A DNA stretch of 64,000 bases from contig NZ_JBLBVL010000022.1 of assembly GCF_047250365.1 (NCBI RefSeq), positions 1 to 64,000 on the forward strand, read 5' to 3'. The notes beneath the pieces are model-generated. The model was not told the origin of the DNA. It ran no database searches and saw only the letters and a list, made by a program, of their open reading frames with translations. A program made the position numbers and the translations under genes. This stretch comes from Thaumasiovibrio sp047250365. GTDB taxonomy: Bacteria; Pseudomonadota; Gammaproteobacteria; Enterobacterales; Vibrionaceae. Position 1 is the first letter of the stretch, and the number at the start of each line of letters is the position of its first letter. Below, one piece after another: positions 1 through 8,678 of this stretch.

Positions 1-63
1 GAGGTTCGAACTCGTGACCTCAACCTTGGCAAGGTTGCGCTCTACCAGCTGAGCTAGTGTCGC
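1..63 (-). tRNA. tRNA-Gly (GCC), 3' end cut by window edge
   Basis: Read on the minus strand the segment starts GCGACACTAGCTCAGC, has a D-loop with GGTAGAGC, an anticodon arm whose loop is TTGCCAA (anticodon GCC, glycine), and a T-arm with GTTCGAA. The acceptor 3' half and CCA end lie beyond base 1. A tRNA-Gly next to orn is the usual gammaproteobacterial arrangement, so further tRNA-Gly copies may follow outside the window. Confidence 0.93.
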
Positions 64-109
64 ACTCATGAACGGAAAGTTATTGAAACTTCGTCGTTCA
101 GGGCTGCGC

Positions 110-137
110 ATTATACGAGGTATTTCCTCAGATGCAA
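110..137 (-). promoter_or_regulatory. Promoter of the tRNA-Gly gene(s)
   Basis: On the minus strand a perfect -10 box TATAAT (115-110) follows TTGCAT (137-132) with a 16-bp spacer. A GC-rich discriminator (GCGCAGCCC) comes after the -10 box, as in stable-RNA promoters under growth-rate and stringent control. Confidence 0.7.
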
Positions 138-190
138 GGGGGGTAACAGGTTTTTTTTCAACTGGATTGCATTCGAACAAAAATGCATCA

Positions 191-733
191 TTATTTGAAA
201 AAATGTTCACGATAGTAAGCAAGTTCTGCAATTGACTCACGAATATCGTCTAGCGCCAAGTGGGTGCCCTGCTTCTTAACCCCTTTTAATACCTCTGGCT
301 GCCAACGGCGTGCTAACTCTTTAATCGTACTAACATCTAGATACCGATAGTGAAAATACTGCTCCAATAATGGCATCTGCTTATATAGGAAACGGCGATC
401 TTGGCCAATACTGTTGCCACAAATAGGCGAAACACCAGACTTAACCCATTGAGACAAAAAGGCAATAGTCTGATTTTCAGCCTCTTCCATTGACACTTTT
501 GACTGCTGAACTCGTGCCACTAAACCGCTACCGGTGTGTGTTGTTGTACACCACTCATCCATTTTATCCAGTTCGGCTTGAGGTTGATAAATCGCTAATA
601 CTGGTCCTTCAGCTAAAATGTTTAAGTCTGCATCGGTTACAATGGTCGCAATTTCGATGATCTTATGTGTTTCAGGGTCTAACCCTGTCATCTCAAGATC
701 TATCCAAATTAAATTCTGATCGCTCATTGTCAT
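191..733 (-). CDS. orn: Oligoribonuclease (3'-5' exoribonuclease)
   Basis: Cytoplasmic DEDDh exonuclease that degrades the short RNAs (2-5 nt, including pGpG) left by other nucleases. The N-terminus carries the family signature NLIWIDLEMTGLDPE with the first Asp/Glu pair, and the C-terminal part has HLALDDIRESI with the late Asp. Length is 180 residues against about 181 for the family. The ORF begins MTMSDQ; the second Met (base 727) is equally plausible because most homologues begin directly before the xDQNLIW motif. It lies between tRNA-Gly and the divergent rsgA, the normal neighbourhood. Confidence 0.96.
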   Translation of the reverse strand: MTMSDQNLIWIDLEMTGLDPETHKIIEIATIVTDADLNILAEGPVLAIYQPQAELDKMDEWCTTTHTGSGLVARVQQSKVSMEEAENQTIAFLSQWVKSGVSPICGNSIGQDRRFLYKQMPLLEQYFHYRYLDVSTIKELARRWQPEVLKGVKKQGTHLALDDIRESIAELAYYREHFFK

Positions 734-810
734 CGTAGTTGCCTATTTTGTGACTAAAACATGTATGATACCGAGCTTAAAGCGAAAGCCAAACAACAGA
801 TGAACAAATT

Positions 811-1863
811 GTGGCAAAAAAGAAAAAGTTAACCAAAGGGCAAACCCGACGAGTACGCTCTAACCAAAACAAACGATTACAACGCCAACAGGACGATGTT
901 CAGTGGGATGAATCCCTACTGGAAGCTGCTCAAGAGGGGTTAGTTATCACGCGTTTTGGTCAGCACGCTGATGTTGAAGATACGACATCGGGAGAAATTC
1001 ACCGCTGTAACTTGCGTCGTAGCATAAAAAGCCTCGTTTCTGGTGATCGGGTCGTATGGCGACCTGGTATTGAGTCATTACAAGGTATTGCTGGCGTTGT
1101 TGAGGCCGTGCATGAACGCGAATCCATGCTCACTCGTCCAGACTATTACGACGGCGTAAAAGCTGTTGCAGCTAACGTTAACCAAATTGTCATTGTGTCT
1201 GCCGTGCTTCCAGAGTTGTCATTAAACATTATTGACCGTTACTTAGTTGCCGCTGAGACAATAGGCATCAAGCCATTGATCGTTCTAAACAAAACTGACC
1301 TAATCGCCAGTGAAAACCGCCCAGATATCGATAAGAAGCTGGCTATCTATACCAGCATTGGCTATCACGTTATCTTGGTCAGCTCCCAATCGGGTGAAGG
1401 CATGACAACGCTACAGGAAGCATTAAAAGGGCACATTAACATTTTCGTCGGCCAGTCTGGTGTTGGGAAGTCGAGCTTAGTTAATACCTTGATCCCTGAA
1501 GTGGAAGCCGATATCGGTGATGTTTCACAAAACTCTGGCCTAGGAAAGCACACCACCACTGCTGCACGCCTGTATCACTTCCCGCAAGGAGGAGATCTTA
1601 TTGATTCTCCAGGCGTTAGGGAGTTTGGGCTATGGCATCTAGACAAAGAGCAAGTCACAAAAGCGTTTGTCGAATTTCGACAATATCTTGGTGGGTGCAA
1701 GTTTAGGGACTGTAAACATAAAGACGATCCAGGCTGCCTGCTACGCCAAGCGGCAGATGAAAGGAAGATTGCCCATTCTCGGTTCGCTAACTACCATCGA
1801 ATCGTTGAAAGCATGGATGAGATGAAGGCCAATCGACAATTTTCTCGGCATAAGCCTGAGTAA
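811..1863 (+). CDS. rsgA: Small ribosomal subunit biogenesis GTPase RsgA
   Basis: Circularly permuted GTPase that checks maturation of the 30S decoding centre. The 350 residues match the family length. Visible motifs in permuted order: OB-fold about 40-110, G4 NKTD 160-163, P-loop GQSGVGKS 214-221, G3 DSPG 265-268, then a zinc knuckle with C296, C301, H303 and C309. The start is GTG; the ATG eleven bases upstream is out of frame. The Lys/Arg-rich N-terminus is typical of the rRNA-binding tail. It diverges from orn and precedes psd on the same strand, as in enterics. Confidence 0.96.
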   Translation: MAKKKKLTKGQTRRVRSNQNKRLQRQQDDVQWDESLLEAAQEGLVITRFGQHADVEDTTSGEIHRCNLRRSIKSLVSGDRVVWRPGIESLQGIAGVVEAVHERESMLTRPDYYDGVKAVAANVNQIVIVSAVLPELSLNIIDRYLVAAETIGIKPLIVLNKTDLIASENRPDIDKKLAIYTSIGYHVILVSSQSGEGMTTLQEALKGHINIFVGQSGVGKSSLVNTLIPEVEADIGDVSQNSGLGKHTTTAARLYHFPQGGDLIDSPGVREFGLWHLDKEQVTKAFVEFRQYLGGCKFRDCKHKDDPGCLLRQAADERKIAHSRFANYHRIVESMDEMKANRQFSRHKPE

Positions 1864-1884
1864 CGGGATCTGCTTACCGATTTG

Positions 1885-1910
1885 ACAGGGGAAGACTGAC
1901 TTTCCCCTGT
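1885..1910 (+). terminator. Possible terminator after rsgA
   Basis: A 9-bp perfect inverted repeat ACAGGGGAA / TTCCCCTGT with an 8-nt loop. The tail TGCTGTTATA is only moderately T-rich, so termination may be partial and psd may receive read-through. Confidence 0.5.
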
Positions 1911-1968
1911 TGCTGTTATAGTATTGCCGGTCATTTAGCCAAATCCGGTACCTAGAGAATACGACATC

Positions 1969-2850
1969 ATGTCAATCATCGATAAACTAAAAATCACATT
2001 TCAATACCTACTACCTAAACATGCTATCACGCGCTTAGCGGGAAAAGTGGCAGCATGGAAAGGTGGTAATATCACCACATCGATAATTAAAGGCTTTATT
2101 CGTCAATACAATATCGATATGACAGAAGCGGCTGATGCAGATCCTGCCGCCTACCCAACGTTCAACCAATTTTTTGTGCGTGAGATGAAGTCAGGTGCAC
2201 GACCAATTGATGACAACAGCAATAGTCTCTGTTTTCCCGCTGATGCCTGTGTGAGTCAATTTGGTCCAATCGCTAATGATCAACTGATCCAAGCTAAAGG
2301 GCATACTTACAACGTTTGTGAATTAGTCGGTGGCAATAAAACCTTAGCTGCACAGTTTACTGACGGCCATTTTGCGACCCTTTATCTCTCTCCACGAGAT
2401 TACCACCGTGTCCATATGCCGTGCGATGCGACACTGCGTCAAATGGTGTACGTCCCTGGCGATCTATTTTCCGTTAATCAACTAACCGCTGAGCATGTTC
2501 CTAACCTGTTTGCACGCAACGAGCGTGTCGTATGTCTTTTTGATACAGAGCATGGACCAATGATTCAAATTTTGGTTGGCGCAACCATTGTCGGTAGCAT
2601 TGAAACGGTTTGGGCAGGAACTGTTACCCCGCCTACCGGATCCATGATTCGTCGCTGGGATTACCCTCAAGATGGGTCGGATGCTATTCATCTGAAAAAA
2701 GGTGAAGAGATGGGGCGCTTTAAGCTAGGCTCAACCGTCATCAACCTTTTCCCAAAAGATATGATGCAGTTTGAATCCTCAATGGCTGTAAATAGCGTTA
2801 CTCGCATGGGACAAACTTACGGTCACTTTAACTCTAATCTCGTAAAATAG
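1969..2850 (+). CDS. psd: Phosphatidylserine decarboxylase proenzyme
   Basis: Membrane-associated enzyme converting phosphatidylserine to phosphatidylethanolamine. The 293-residue proenzyme has the self-cleavage motif LGST; cleavage before Ser255 would give the alpha subunit with its pyruvoyl group and leave a beta chain of about 254 residues. Conserved segments FNQFFVREMK and SPRDYHRVHMP are present. It lies downstream of rsgA, with the next genes behind separate terminators. No signal peptide, as expected for this family. Confidence 0.97.
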   Translation: MSIIDKLKITFQYLLPKHAITRLAGKVAAWKGGNITTSIIKGFIRQYNIDMTEAADADPAAYPTFNQFFVREMKSGARPIDDNSNSLCFPADACVSQFGPIANDQLIQAKGHTYNVCELVGGNKTLAAQFTDGHFATLYLSPRDYHRVHMPCDATLRQMVYVPGDLFSVNQLTAEHVPNLFARNERVVCLFDTEHGPMIQILVGATIVGSIETVWAGTVTPPTGSMIRRWDYPQDGSDAIHLKKGEEMGRFKLGSTVINLFPKDMMQFESSMAVNSVTRMGQTYGHFNSNLVK

Positions 2851-2873
2851 ACTAAATTCATTTTTTGTGAGCT

Positions 2874-2898
2874 AACGGGGGTTTTCAACCCCCGTTTT
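2874..2898 (+). terminator. Rho-independent terminator of psd
   Basis: Stem AACGGGGG / CCCCCGTT (2874-2881 with 2889-2896), 7-nt loop, followed by TTA. GC-rich and directly after the stop codon. Confidence 0.8.
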
Positions 2899-2989
2899 AG
2901 ATCGGAAAATTGACATAATCGACGCTTAGGCCAACAAAAAGCAGTATCCTAGATTACAGTTTTTAACAATTTAATCAATTATTTGGCCT

Positions 2990-4396
2990 ATGAATAATAT
3001 CTCTATATCGTCCGTAGTACGGATACTGCTTGCCTTTGGCATTCCCTTACTGATCCTCACCCTTCCTTCAAGTGCTATTCCCATTGAAGGACTCACACAA
3101 GTGCAACACCGTCTGCTCGCGATTTTTGCCTTAGCAGCCTTGTTGTGGGTGCTTGAACCTGTTCCCGTTTTTGCAACATCAATTTTAATTATTGTTTTGC
3201 AACTTGTTCTTATCTCCGACAATGGCTTAACCGTCTTAGCTCCGACAGGTGAGAATGAAGTACTTTTGAAATACACCGATATTCTTAACGCCTTCTCCTC
3301 CCCTATCATTATTCTCTTTATGGGGGGGTTTGCATTAGCCATCGCTGCATCTCGTTACGAGCTAGATAATAACCTTGCTCGCGTGCTGCTAAAGCCGTTT
3401 GGCACACAACCTAAATTTATCATGCTCGGGTTAATGCTGATCACTGCTGTTTTCTCAATGTTCATGTCAAATACTGCAACCACGGTAATGATGCTGGCAC
3501 TGCTAGCCCCGATTGTTGCCTCCGTTCCGAAAGGGGATACGGGTATCAAGGCGCTTGTACTCTGCATCCCAATCGCCGCAAATACTGGCGGTATTGCAAC
3601 ACCAATTGGTACCCCACCCAATGCTATTGCCTTACAATACTTAGAAGGTGAGCATGCCATTACCTTCATGCAATGGATGATGCTCGGCCTACCATTTGTT
3701 ATTGTTCAATTGGCCTTTGCTTGGTGGCTTTTGCAAAAACTCTTCCCGACAACATTAGAAAAGATTGAACTCAATCTAGAAGGATCATTCCAAAAAGGCT
3801 GGCGTGCGATGGTCGTCTACGCTACTTTCGCGATCACAATTTTACTGTGGATGACCACCTCACTACATGGCATGAATGTCTATGTTGTCTCTGTTATCCC
3901 ACTCGCTTCGTTTACATTGACGGGCATCATGGGCAAAGATGAGCTCAAGCTTATTAACTGGGATGTGCTTTGGCTCGTCGCCGGAGGGATCGCGATTGGC
4001 ATGGCCTTGGGCAAAACTGGGCTCGCCGAAGCACTCGCGCATGCTATCGACTATGATAGCTTGTCGCCTATTGCGGTGGTGATAACTCTATCTATCATCT
4101 GTTGGTTAATGGCTAATTTCATGTCAAATACGGCCACTGCTAACTTGTTAGTTCCTATTGCTGCGGCGGTTGCTACATCAATGGAGTCCTTAGCCACCAT
4201 GGGGGGCTTGCAAGGTGTATTGGTCGTTGTCGCATTTTCTGCCTCGCTGGGTATGATTCTTCCCGTCTCAACGCCACCAAACTCTCTCGCCTACTCTACC
4301 GGATTAATTGAGAGTAAAGACATGGCAAAAACAGGCATTATCATTGGCCTTGTTGGCCTTAGCATTGTTTATACTTGTGCATTAATCCTTACCTAA
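2990..4396 (+). CDS. SLC13/DASS-family anion:sodium symporter
   Basis: Inner-membrane carrier of the divalent anion:Na+ symporter family (dicarboxylates, citrate or sulfate). The 468 residues are almost wholly hydrophobic, with roughly 11-13 membrane segments. The two internally repeated family motifs are visible: MSNTATTVMM near residue 160 and MSNTATANLLVP near 385, plus PIGTPPNAIA and VSTPPNSLAY, the paired Na+/substrate loops. Two Na+-binding Ser-Asn-Thr motifs are intact. The substrate cannot be set from sequence. It sits alone between two terminators, so it is probably a single-gene transcript. Confidence 0.88.
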   Translation: MNNISISSVVRILLAFGIPLLILTLPSSAIPIEGLTQVQHRLLAIFALAALLWVLEPVPVFATSILIIVLQLVLISDNGLTVLAPTGENEVLLKYTDILNAFSSPIIILFMGGFALAIAASRYELDNNLARVLLKPFGTQPKFIMLGLMLITAVFSMFMSNTATTVMMLALLAPIVASVPKGDTGIKALVLCIPIAANTGGIATPIGTPPNAIALQYLEGEHAITFMQWMMLGLPFVIVQLAFAWWLLQKLFPTTLEKIELNLEGSFQKGWRAMVVYATFAITILLWMTTSLHGMNVYVVSVIPLASFTLTGIMGKDELKLINWDVLWLVAGGIAIGMALGKTGLAEALAHAIDYDSLSPIAVVITLSIICWLMANFMSNTATANLLVPIAAAVATSMESLATMGGLQGVLVVVAFSASLGMILPVSTPPNSLAYSTGLIESKDMAKTGIIIGLVGLSIVYTCALILT

Positions 4397-4426
4397 CACT
4401 TAAGTTATAATCAACAACAGTTCGAG

Positions 4427-4448
4427 TCGGGCGTAAGCCCGATTTTTT
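4427..4448 (+). terminator. Terminator of the SLC13 carrier gene
   Basis: Perfect stem TCGGGC / GCCCGA with a GTAA loop, followed by six T. Confidence 0.9.
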
Positions 4449-4484
4449 GTCGCAACCAGTTAAACTCTCACGAATTGATATTCT

Positions 4485-5372
4485 ATGACTTATGAATGGT
4501 TAGCGCTGGGGGCTGCCTTCTTATGGGCACTCAGCTCGATGATCTCTGTAACGCCAGCTCGACATTTAGGTACCTTTGCGTATAGCCGCTGGCGAATGGC
4601 ATGTGTCACTCTAATGCTTGTCTGTGCGGCTTGGGTTACTAATGGCTGGTCGACGCTGGCGTTTGAAAGCTACCCATTAATGATGCTGTCAGGGCTTGTC
4701 GGTATTTTTATTGGTGATACCGCCCTTTTTGCTTGCTTTAATCGTGTTGGGCCGCGCCGTGCTGGGTTACTCTTTTCGTGTCACGCTGTGTTTTCCGCCT
4801 TATTGGGCGTATGGTTATTTCAGGAACACCTTTGGGGTTGGAAACTATTGGGGGCCCTTCTCGTCTTTTCTGGGGTGCTGATGGCGGTCTTTTTTGGGCA
4901 AAAAAATAGCTCACACACGTGGGAATCAATCAATGGAAATATCTGGCTGGCTGTCGCGCTTGGTCTGATTGCCGCTCTTTGTCAATCTCTTGGGGCCGTT
5001 ATCGCCAAGCCTGTTATGGCTGCAGGCGTTGACCCGATTGCGGGTTCGGCCTTGCGCATGGCCAGCGCTCTCGGTGCTCATTGCTTGCTGTACTTAACGG
5101 GCACCTCGGTAGCAAAAGCCACTCAACCGATAAACTTTGCCATTTTGAGTCAAGTGGCGCTCAATGGCTTTCTTGCTATGGGCGTAGGGATGACCTTGAT
5201 TATGATTGCACTATCAAAAGGCGATGTCGGGATGGTCAGTATATTGTCCTCAACCACCCCAATCATGATCCTGCCAATGATGTGGCTATTCACGCGACAG
5301 CGCCCTAATGCACCATCTTGGGTTGGTGCCTGCTTCGCTGTATTAGGCACCGCAATTATCCTAAAGTGGTAG
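4485..5372 (+). CDS. EamA-family (DMT superfamily) permease
   Basis: Ten-segment inner-membrane protein of the drug/metabolite transporter superfamily, 295 residues, built from two repeated EamA units (about residues 3-137 and 152-293). Both repeats end in the characteristic helix with a conserved Gly-rich stretch (LLGALLVFSGVLMA and WVGACFAVLGTAIIL). The family contains metabolite and amino-acid exporters; nothing here fixes the substrate. It converges on epmA with only 24 bp between the stop codons and no clear terminator between them. Confidence 0.85.
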   Translation: MTYEWLALGAAFLWALSSMISVTPARHLGTFAYSRWRMACVTLMLVCAAWVTNGWSTLAFESYPLMMLSGLVGIFIGDTALFACFNRVGPRRAGLLFSCHAVFSALLGVWLFQEHLWGWKLLGALLVFSGVLMAVFFGQKNSSHTWESINGNIWLAVALGLIAALCQSLGAVIAKPVMAAGVDPIAGSALRMASALGAHCLLYLTGTSVAKATQPINFAILSQVALNGFLAMGVGMTLIMIALSKGDVGMVSILSSTTPIMILPMMWLFTRQRPNAPSWVGACFAVLGTAIILKW

Positions 5373-5396
5373 TGCGGCTAGCAATCCAGAAAACGC

Positions 5397-6365
5397 TTAA
5401 GCACGGGCAACAGGAAAAGCCATCACAGCATCAATATGATCTTTTTCTAAAGCTAACATAATCAATCGATCAACCCCCAACGCAACTCCGGCACAATCAG
5501 GCAGCCCAGCATCCAAAGCTGCCAGCAAATTCTCATCAATTAATTGTGGCGGCAAATGGTGAGCGAGACGATATTGGTTATCTGCTTCAAAACGCAGGCG
5601 CTGCTCGTTAGCATCTGCCAACTCATGAAACCCATTCGCCAACTCAATGCCTTTAAAGTAGACTTCAAAGCGCTCTGCCACTCGATGATCTTGCCGACAA
5701 ATTCTGGCTAATGCCGCTTGAGATGCTGGAAAGTTATACACCATCGCCGGCGTATCTTGACCAATCTTCGGTTCAACCCCAACACTAAACAATAACTGCA
5801 GCAGTGTATCGCGATTCTGCTCTGACTCGGCGATATCACTGAGGCCCAATGTCGCCGCAACTTGCTTCAATGTCGACATTGATGCCTCCAATGGGCAAAC
5901 CCCCAATACACGCTGAAATGCATGCTGATAAGTCATCTTTTCCGCTGGCCCTTCCCCTAATATGGATTGTAGCAATGTATCAACCTCTATCATCAGTTGA
6001 TGATGGTCAAAGCCAACCCGATACCACTCCAACATGGTAAATTCTGGGTTGTGGTAACGCCCTGATTCTTCATTACGAAATGCTTTACCTAGCTGATAAA
6101 TACAGCCACTGCCTGCACTCAATAAGCGCTTCATATGAAACTCTGGACTTGTCATCAGGCGCAACTTTTTCCCTTTCGCAAATCCTGGTCCAACAAATTC
6201 GGTTTGAAAAGTATGTAGATGCACATCGGTAACCGTTGCCTGACTCAACGCCGGCGTTTCCACCTCAAGCACATCACGAGCCAAAAAAAATTGCCTAATA
6301 GAAGCAATTAATGCTGCACGTCGCTTTAAAACTGTAATATCAGCTGAGGGCTGCCATAACGTCAT
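5397..6365 (-). CDS. epmA: EF-P--(R)-beta-lysine ligase
   Basis: Truncated class II lysyl-tRNA synthetase paralogue (PoxA/GenX/YjeA) that attaches (R)-beta-lysine to Lys34 of elongation factor P. The 322 residues cover only the catalytic domain, without the anticodon-binding domain. Visible: motif 2 region FRNEESGRYHNPEFTMLEWYR, ELANGFHELADANEQ, and motif 3 GVALGVDRLIMLAL. Its substrate gene efp and the aminomutase gene epmB lie 4-5 kb away, on the far side of frdABCD. It is divergent from frdA with 510 bp between. Confidence 0.95.
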   Translation of the reverse strand: MTLWQPSADITVLKRRAALIASIRQFFLARDVLEVETPALSQATVTDVHLHTFQTEFVGPGFAKGKKLRLMTSPEFHMKRLLSAGSGCIYQLGKAFRNEESGRYHNPEFTMLEWYRVGFDHHQLMIEVDTLLQSILGEGPAEKMTYQHAFQRVLGVCPLEASMSTLKQVAATLGLSDIAESEQNRDTLLQLLFSVGVEPKIGQDTPAMVYNFPASQAALARICRQDHRVAERFEVYFKGIELANGFHELADANEQRLRFEADNQYRLAHHLPPQLIDENLLAALDAGLPDCAGVALGVDRLIMLALEKDHIDAVMAFPVARA

Positions 6366-6486
6366 ACTTTATCCTATTCTTTTTAACTACTATCACCACC
6401 GCCGCTCAATAAAGCTGAATGAACGCTGAATATCGGCCGCGCTTTTTGTGGGGTTATTATTACTCAAACGGTATACTTCGCAACGA

Positions 6487-6600
6487 TACATATTTACCAT
6501 TAATGTAATAGCAACAAGGCAGATGCCTCAATCGCATCAAATCTCGTTTGGATCAGATTTGAACTTTCAATCCAAACCAGAAGGTAATGGTAAGTATATG
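6487..6600. repeat. Cluster of nested, overlapping inverted repeats
   Basis: Several dyads lie in 114 bp between epmA and frdA. TCAAATCT (6537-6544) pairs with AGATTTGA (6555-6562). GTTTGGAT (6546-6553) pairs with ATCCAAAC (6570-6577). GATGC (6522-6526) pairs with GCATC (6534-6538). An outer imperfect pair joins CATATTTACCATTA (near 6488) with TAATGGTAAGTATATG (near 6584). The first two stems overlap and exclude each other. Function unknown: operator sites, an attenuator-like RNA, or a small palindromic element are all possible. Confidence 0.6.
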
Positions 6601-6698
6601 TTTGTTATGAATTAACACAAAAAAAGGCAAGCACGTCATTGACACGCTAGAATGAAAACAACTGTTAATGTGTTAATAAGCTTATACTACTCTACCTC

Positions 6699-6712
6699 TT
6701 GATGTAGATCAC
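6699..6712 (+). promoter_or_regulatory. Predicted FNR site upstream of frdA
   Basis: TTGATGTAGATCAC matches the FNR consensus TTGAT-N4-ATCAA at all but the last base. A centre at -41.5 would place the start of transcription near 6747, with weak -10-like TATTCA/TATTTT sequences just upstream. FNR activation of fumarate reductase operons is established in enterics; here it is inferred from the motif. Confidence 0.7.
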
Positions 6713-6875
6713 AGATGTTGCGTTTTTTTGCTGTCTATTCATATTTTGAATAGGAATGTGCGTCAAAATCAAATATTTCATGAATTTTGTTCACTAGAAT
6801 GTGCACAAGATTTTTTAAGGGCTAGGGGCTTTTAAGTTCCTTTTTTAATTTTTACCTTTCCTCCGGAGAATAGCT

Positions 6876-8678
6876 GTGAAAACAATCACCACAGATATCG
6901 CTGTCGTTGGTGCTGGCGGTGCTGGCCTACGTGCCGCGATCGCTGCTGCCGAAGCAAACCCAGAGCTGGAAATCGCTCTGATCTCCAAAGTTTACCCAAT
7001 GCGTTCGCATACTGTAGCAGCCGAAGGCGGCTCTGCAGCGGTTATCAAGGATGAGGATAGCCTAGACAATCACTTCAACGATACTGTTGGCGGTGGTGAC
7101 TGGCTATGTGAACAGGATGTGGTGGAGTACTTTGTTGAAAATGCCACCCGTGAGATGACCCAATTAGAGCAATGGGGTTGTCCATGGAGCCGTAAAGAAA
7201 ACGGTGACGTTAACGTTCGTCGTTTCGGTGGTATGAAAGTAGAGCGTACTTGGTTTGCCGCGGATAAAACCGGCTTCCATATGCTACATACTCTGTTCCA
7301 AACCTCGATCAAATATGATCAAATCAACCGTTTTGACGAATACTTTGTGGTTGACCTGATTGTATCTGAAGGCGAAGTTCAAGGCCTGATCGCTATTCAC
7401 ATGGCGGAAGGTGAAATGGTATGCATCAAAGCAAAATCTGTCGTTCTAGCGACAGGTGGTGCTGGTCGCGTTTATAACGTGAATACCAATGGCGGTATCG
7501 TAACAGGTGACGGCATGGCGATGGCTTATCGTCACGGTGTACCACTACGTGATATGGAATTTGTTCAGTATCACCCAACGGGCCTACCGGGTACCGGCAT
7601 CTTAATGACTGAAGGTTGTCGTGGTGAAGGTGGTATTATCGTTAACAAAAACGGTTACCGCTATCTACAAGACTACGGCATGGGTCCAGAAACCCCAGTT
7701 GGTCAGCCTAAGAACAAATATATGGAATTGGGTCCACGTGACAAAGTTTCTCAAGCGTTCTGGCACGAGCAGCAAAAAGGTAACACCATCGATCACCCAT
7801 TGGGCGACGTTGTTCATCTAGACCTACGTCACTTAGGTGAAGAGTACCTAAATGAGCGTCTACCGTTCATCTGTGAACTATCAAAAGCTTACGTTAACGT
7901 TGACCCTGCTAAAGAGCCGATTCCAATTCGCCCTACCGTACACTACACCATGGGTGGTATCGAAACAGACAAGAACAACGAAACCAAGATTAAAGGTCTC
8001 TTTGCGGTTGGTGAGTGTTCTTCTGTTGGTCTGCACGGTGCAAACCGCCTAGGTTCAAACTCACTAGCAGAATTGGTTGTCTTCGGCCGCCTAGCTGGTG
8101 AAGGTGCAGTTAAACGTGCTGCAGAGTTTAAAGGTTGGAACGAGAGTGCCGTTGAACAAGCGATTGCTGATGTTCAAGCACGTATCGACACCCTGATGAA
8201 CCAAGAAGGTGATGAGAACTGGGCCGAGATCCGTACCGAAATGGGTAGTGCCATGGAAGCGGGTTGTGGTATCTACCGTCGCGAAGACTTAATGCAAGCG
8301 ACTGTTGATAAACTGGCTGAACTGCGTGAGCGTTACAAGAACATCAGCATCCAAGACAAAGGTAAAGTCTTCAACACTGATCTACTTTACGCTATCGAAA
8401 TTGGTTACGGTCTTGAAGTTGCACAAGCAATGGCTCACTCAGCACTTCTACGTCGCGAGTCTCGTGGCGCACACCAGCGTCTAGACGAAGGCTGTCAAGC
8501 GCGTGATGATGTGAACTTCTTGAAGCACACTCTTGCTTATTATAACGGTGATGATGCACCACGCATTGAATACAGCGATGTAACCATTACCAAGTCTCAA
8601 CCTAAAGCACGTCTATACGGTGCCGAAGCTGAAGCTGCTGATGCCGCTGAAAAGGCTGCTGAGAAGGAGGCGAAATAA
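6876..8678 (+). CDS. frdA: Fumarate reductase flavoprotein subunit
   Basis: Catalytic subunit of the menaquinol:fumarate reductase complex, reducing fumarate to succinate in anaerobic respiration on the cytoplasmic face of the membrane. 600 residues. The FAD-binding GAGGAGLRAA lies near residues 12-21, the covalent-FAD histidine is His45 in RSHTVAAEGG, and QYHPTG and MTEGCRGEGG carry active-site residues. A charged Ala/Glu/Lys-rich tail ends the protein. The start ATG (written gtg in the leader codon at 6876) follows a TCCGGAG Shine-Dalgarno. Its TAA overlaps the ATG of frdB by one base, implying translational coupling. Confidence 0.97.
   Translation: MKTITTDIAVVGAGGAGLRAAIAAAEANPELEIALISKVYPMRSHTVAAEGGSAAVIKDEDSLDNHFNDTVGGGDWLCEQDVVEYFVENATREMTQLEQWGCPWSRKENGDVNVRRFGGMKVERTWFAADKTGFHMLHTLFQTSIKYDQINRFDEYFVVDLIVSEGEVQGLIAIHMAEGEMVCIKAKSVVLATGGAGRVYNVNTNGGIVTGDGMAMAYRHGVPLRDMEFVQYHPTGLPGTGILMTEGCRGEGGIIVNKNGYRYLQDYGMGPETPVGQPKNKYMELGPRDKVSQAFWHEQQKGNTIDHPLGDVVHLDLRHLGEEYLNERLPFICELSKAYVNVDPAKEPIPIRPTVHYTMGGIETDKNNETKIKGLFAVGECSSVGLHGANRLGSNSLAELVVFGRLAGEGAVKRAAEFKGWNESAVEQAIADVQARIDTLMNQEGDENWAEIRTEMGSAMEAGCGIYRREDLMQATVDKLAELRERYKNISIQDKGKVFNTDLLYAIEIGYGLEVAQAMAHSALLRRESRGAHQRLDEGCQARDDVNFLKHTLAYYNGDDAPRIEYSDVTITKSQPKARLYGAEAEAADAAEKAAEKEAK

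Noticed and set aside
1365..1559. Minus-strand open frames inside rsgA, psd, groEL and rpoC
   Set aside because: Each lies wholly inside a well-supported gene on the other strand or frame and shows no family motif.
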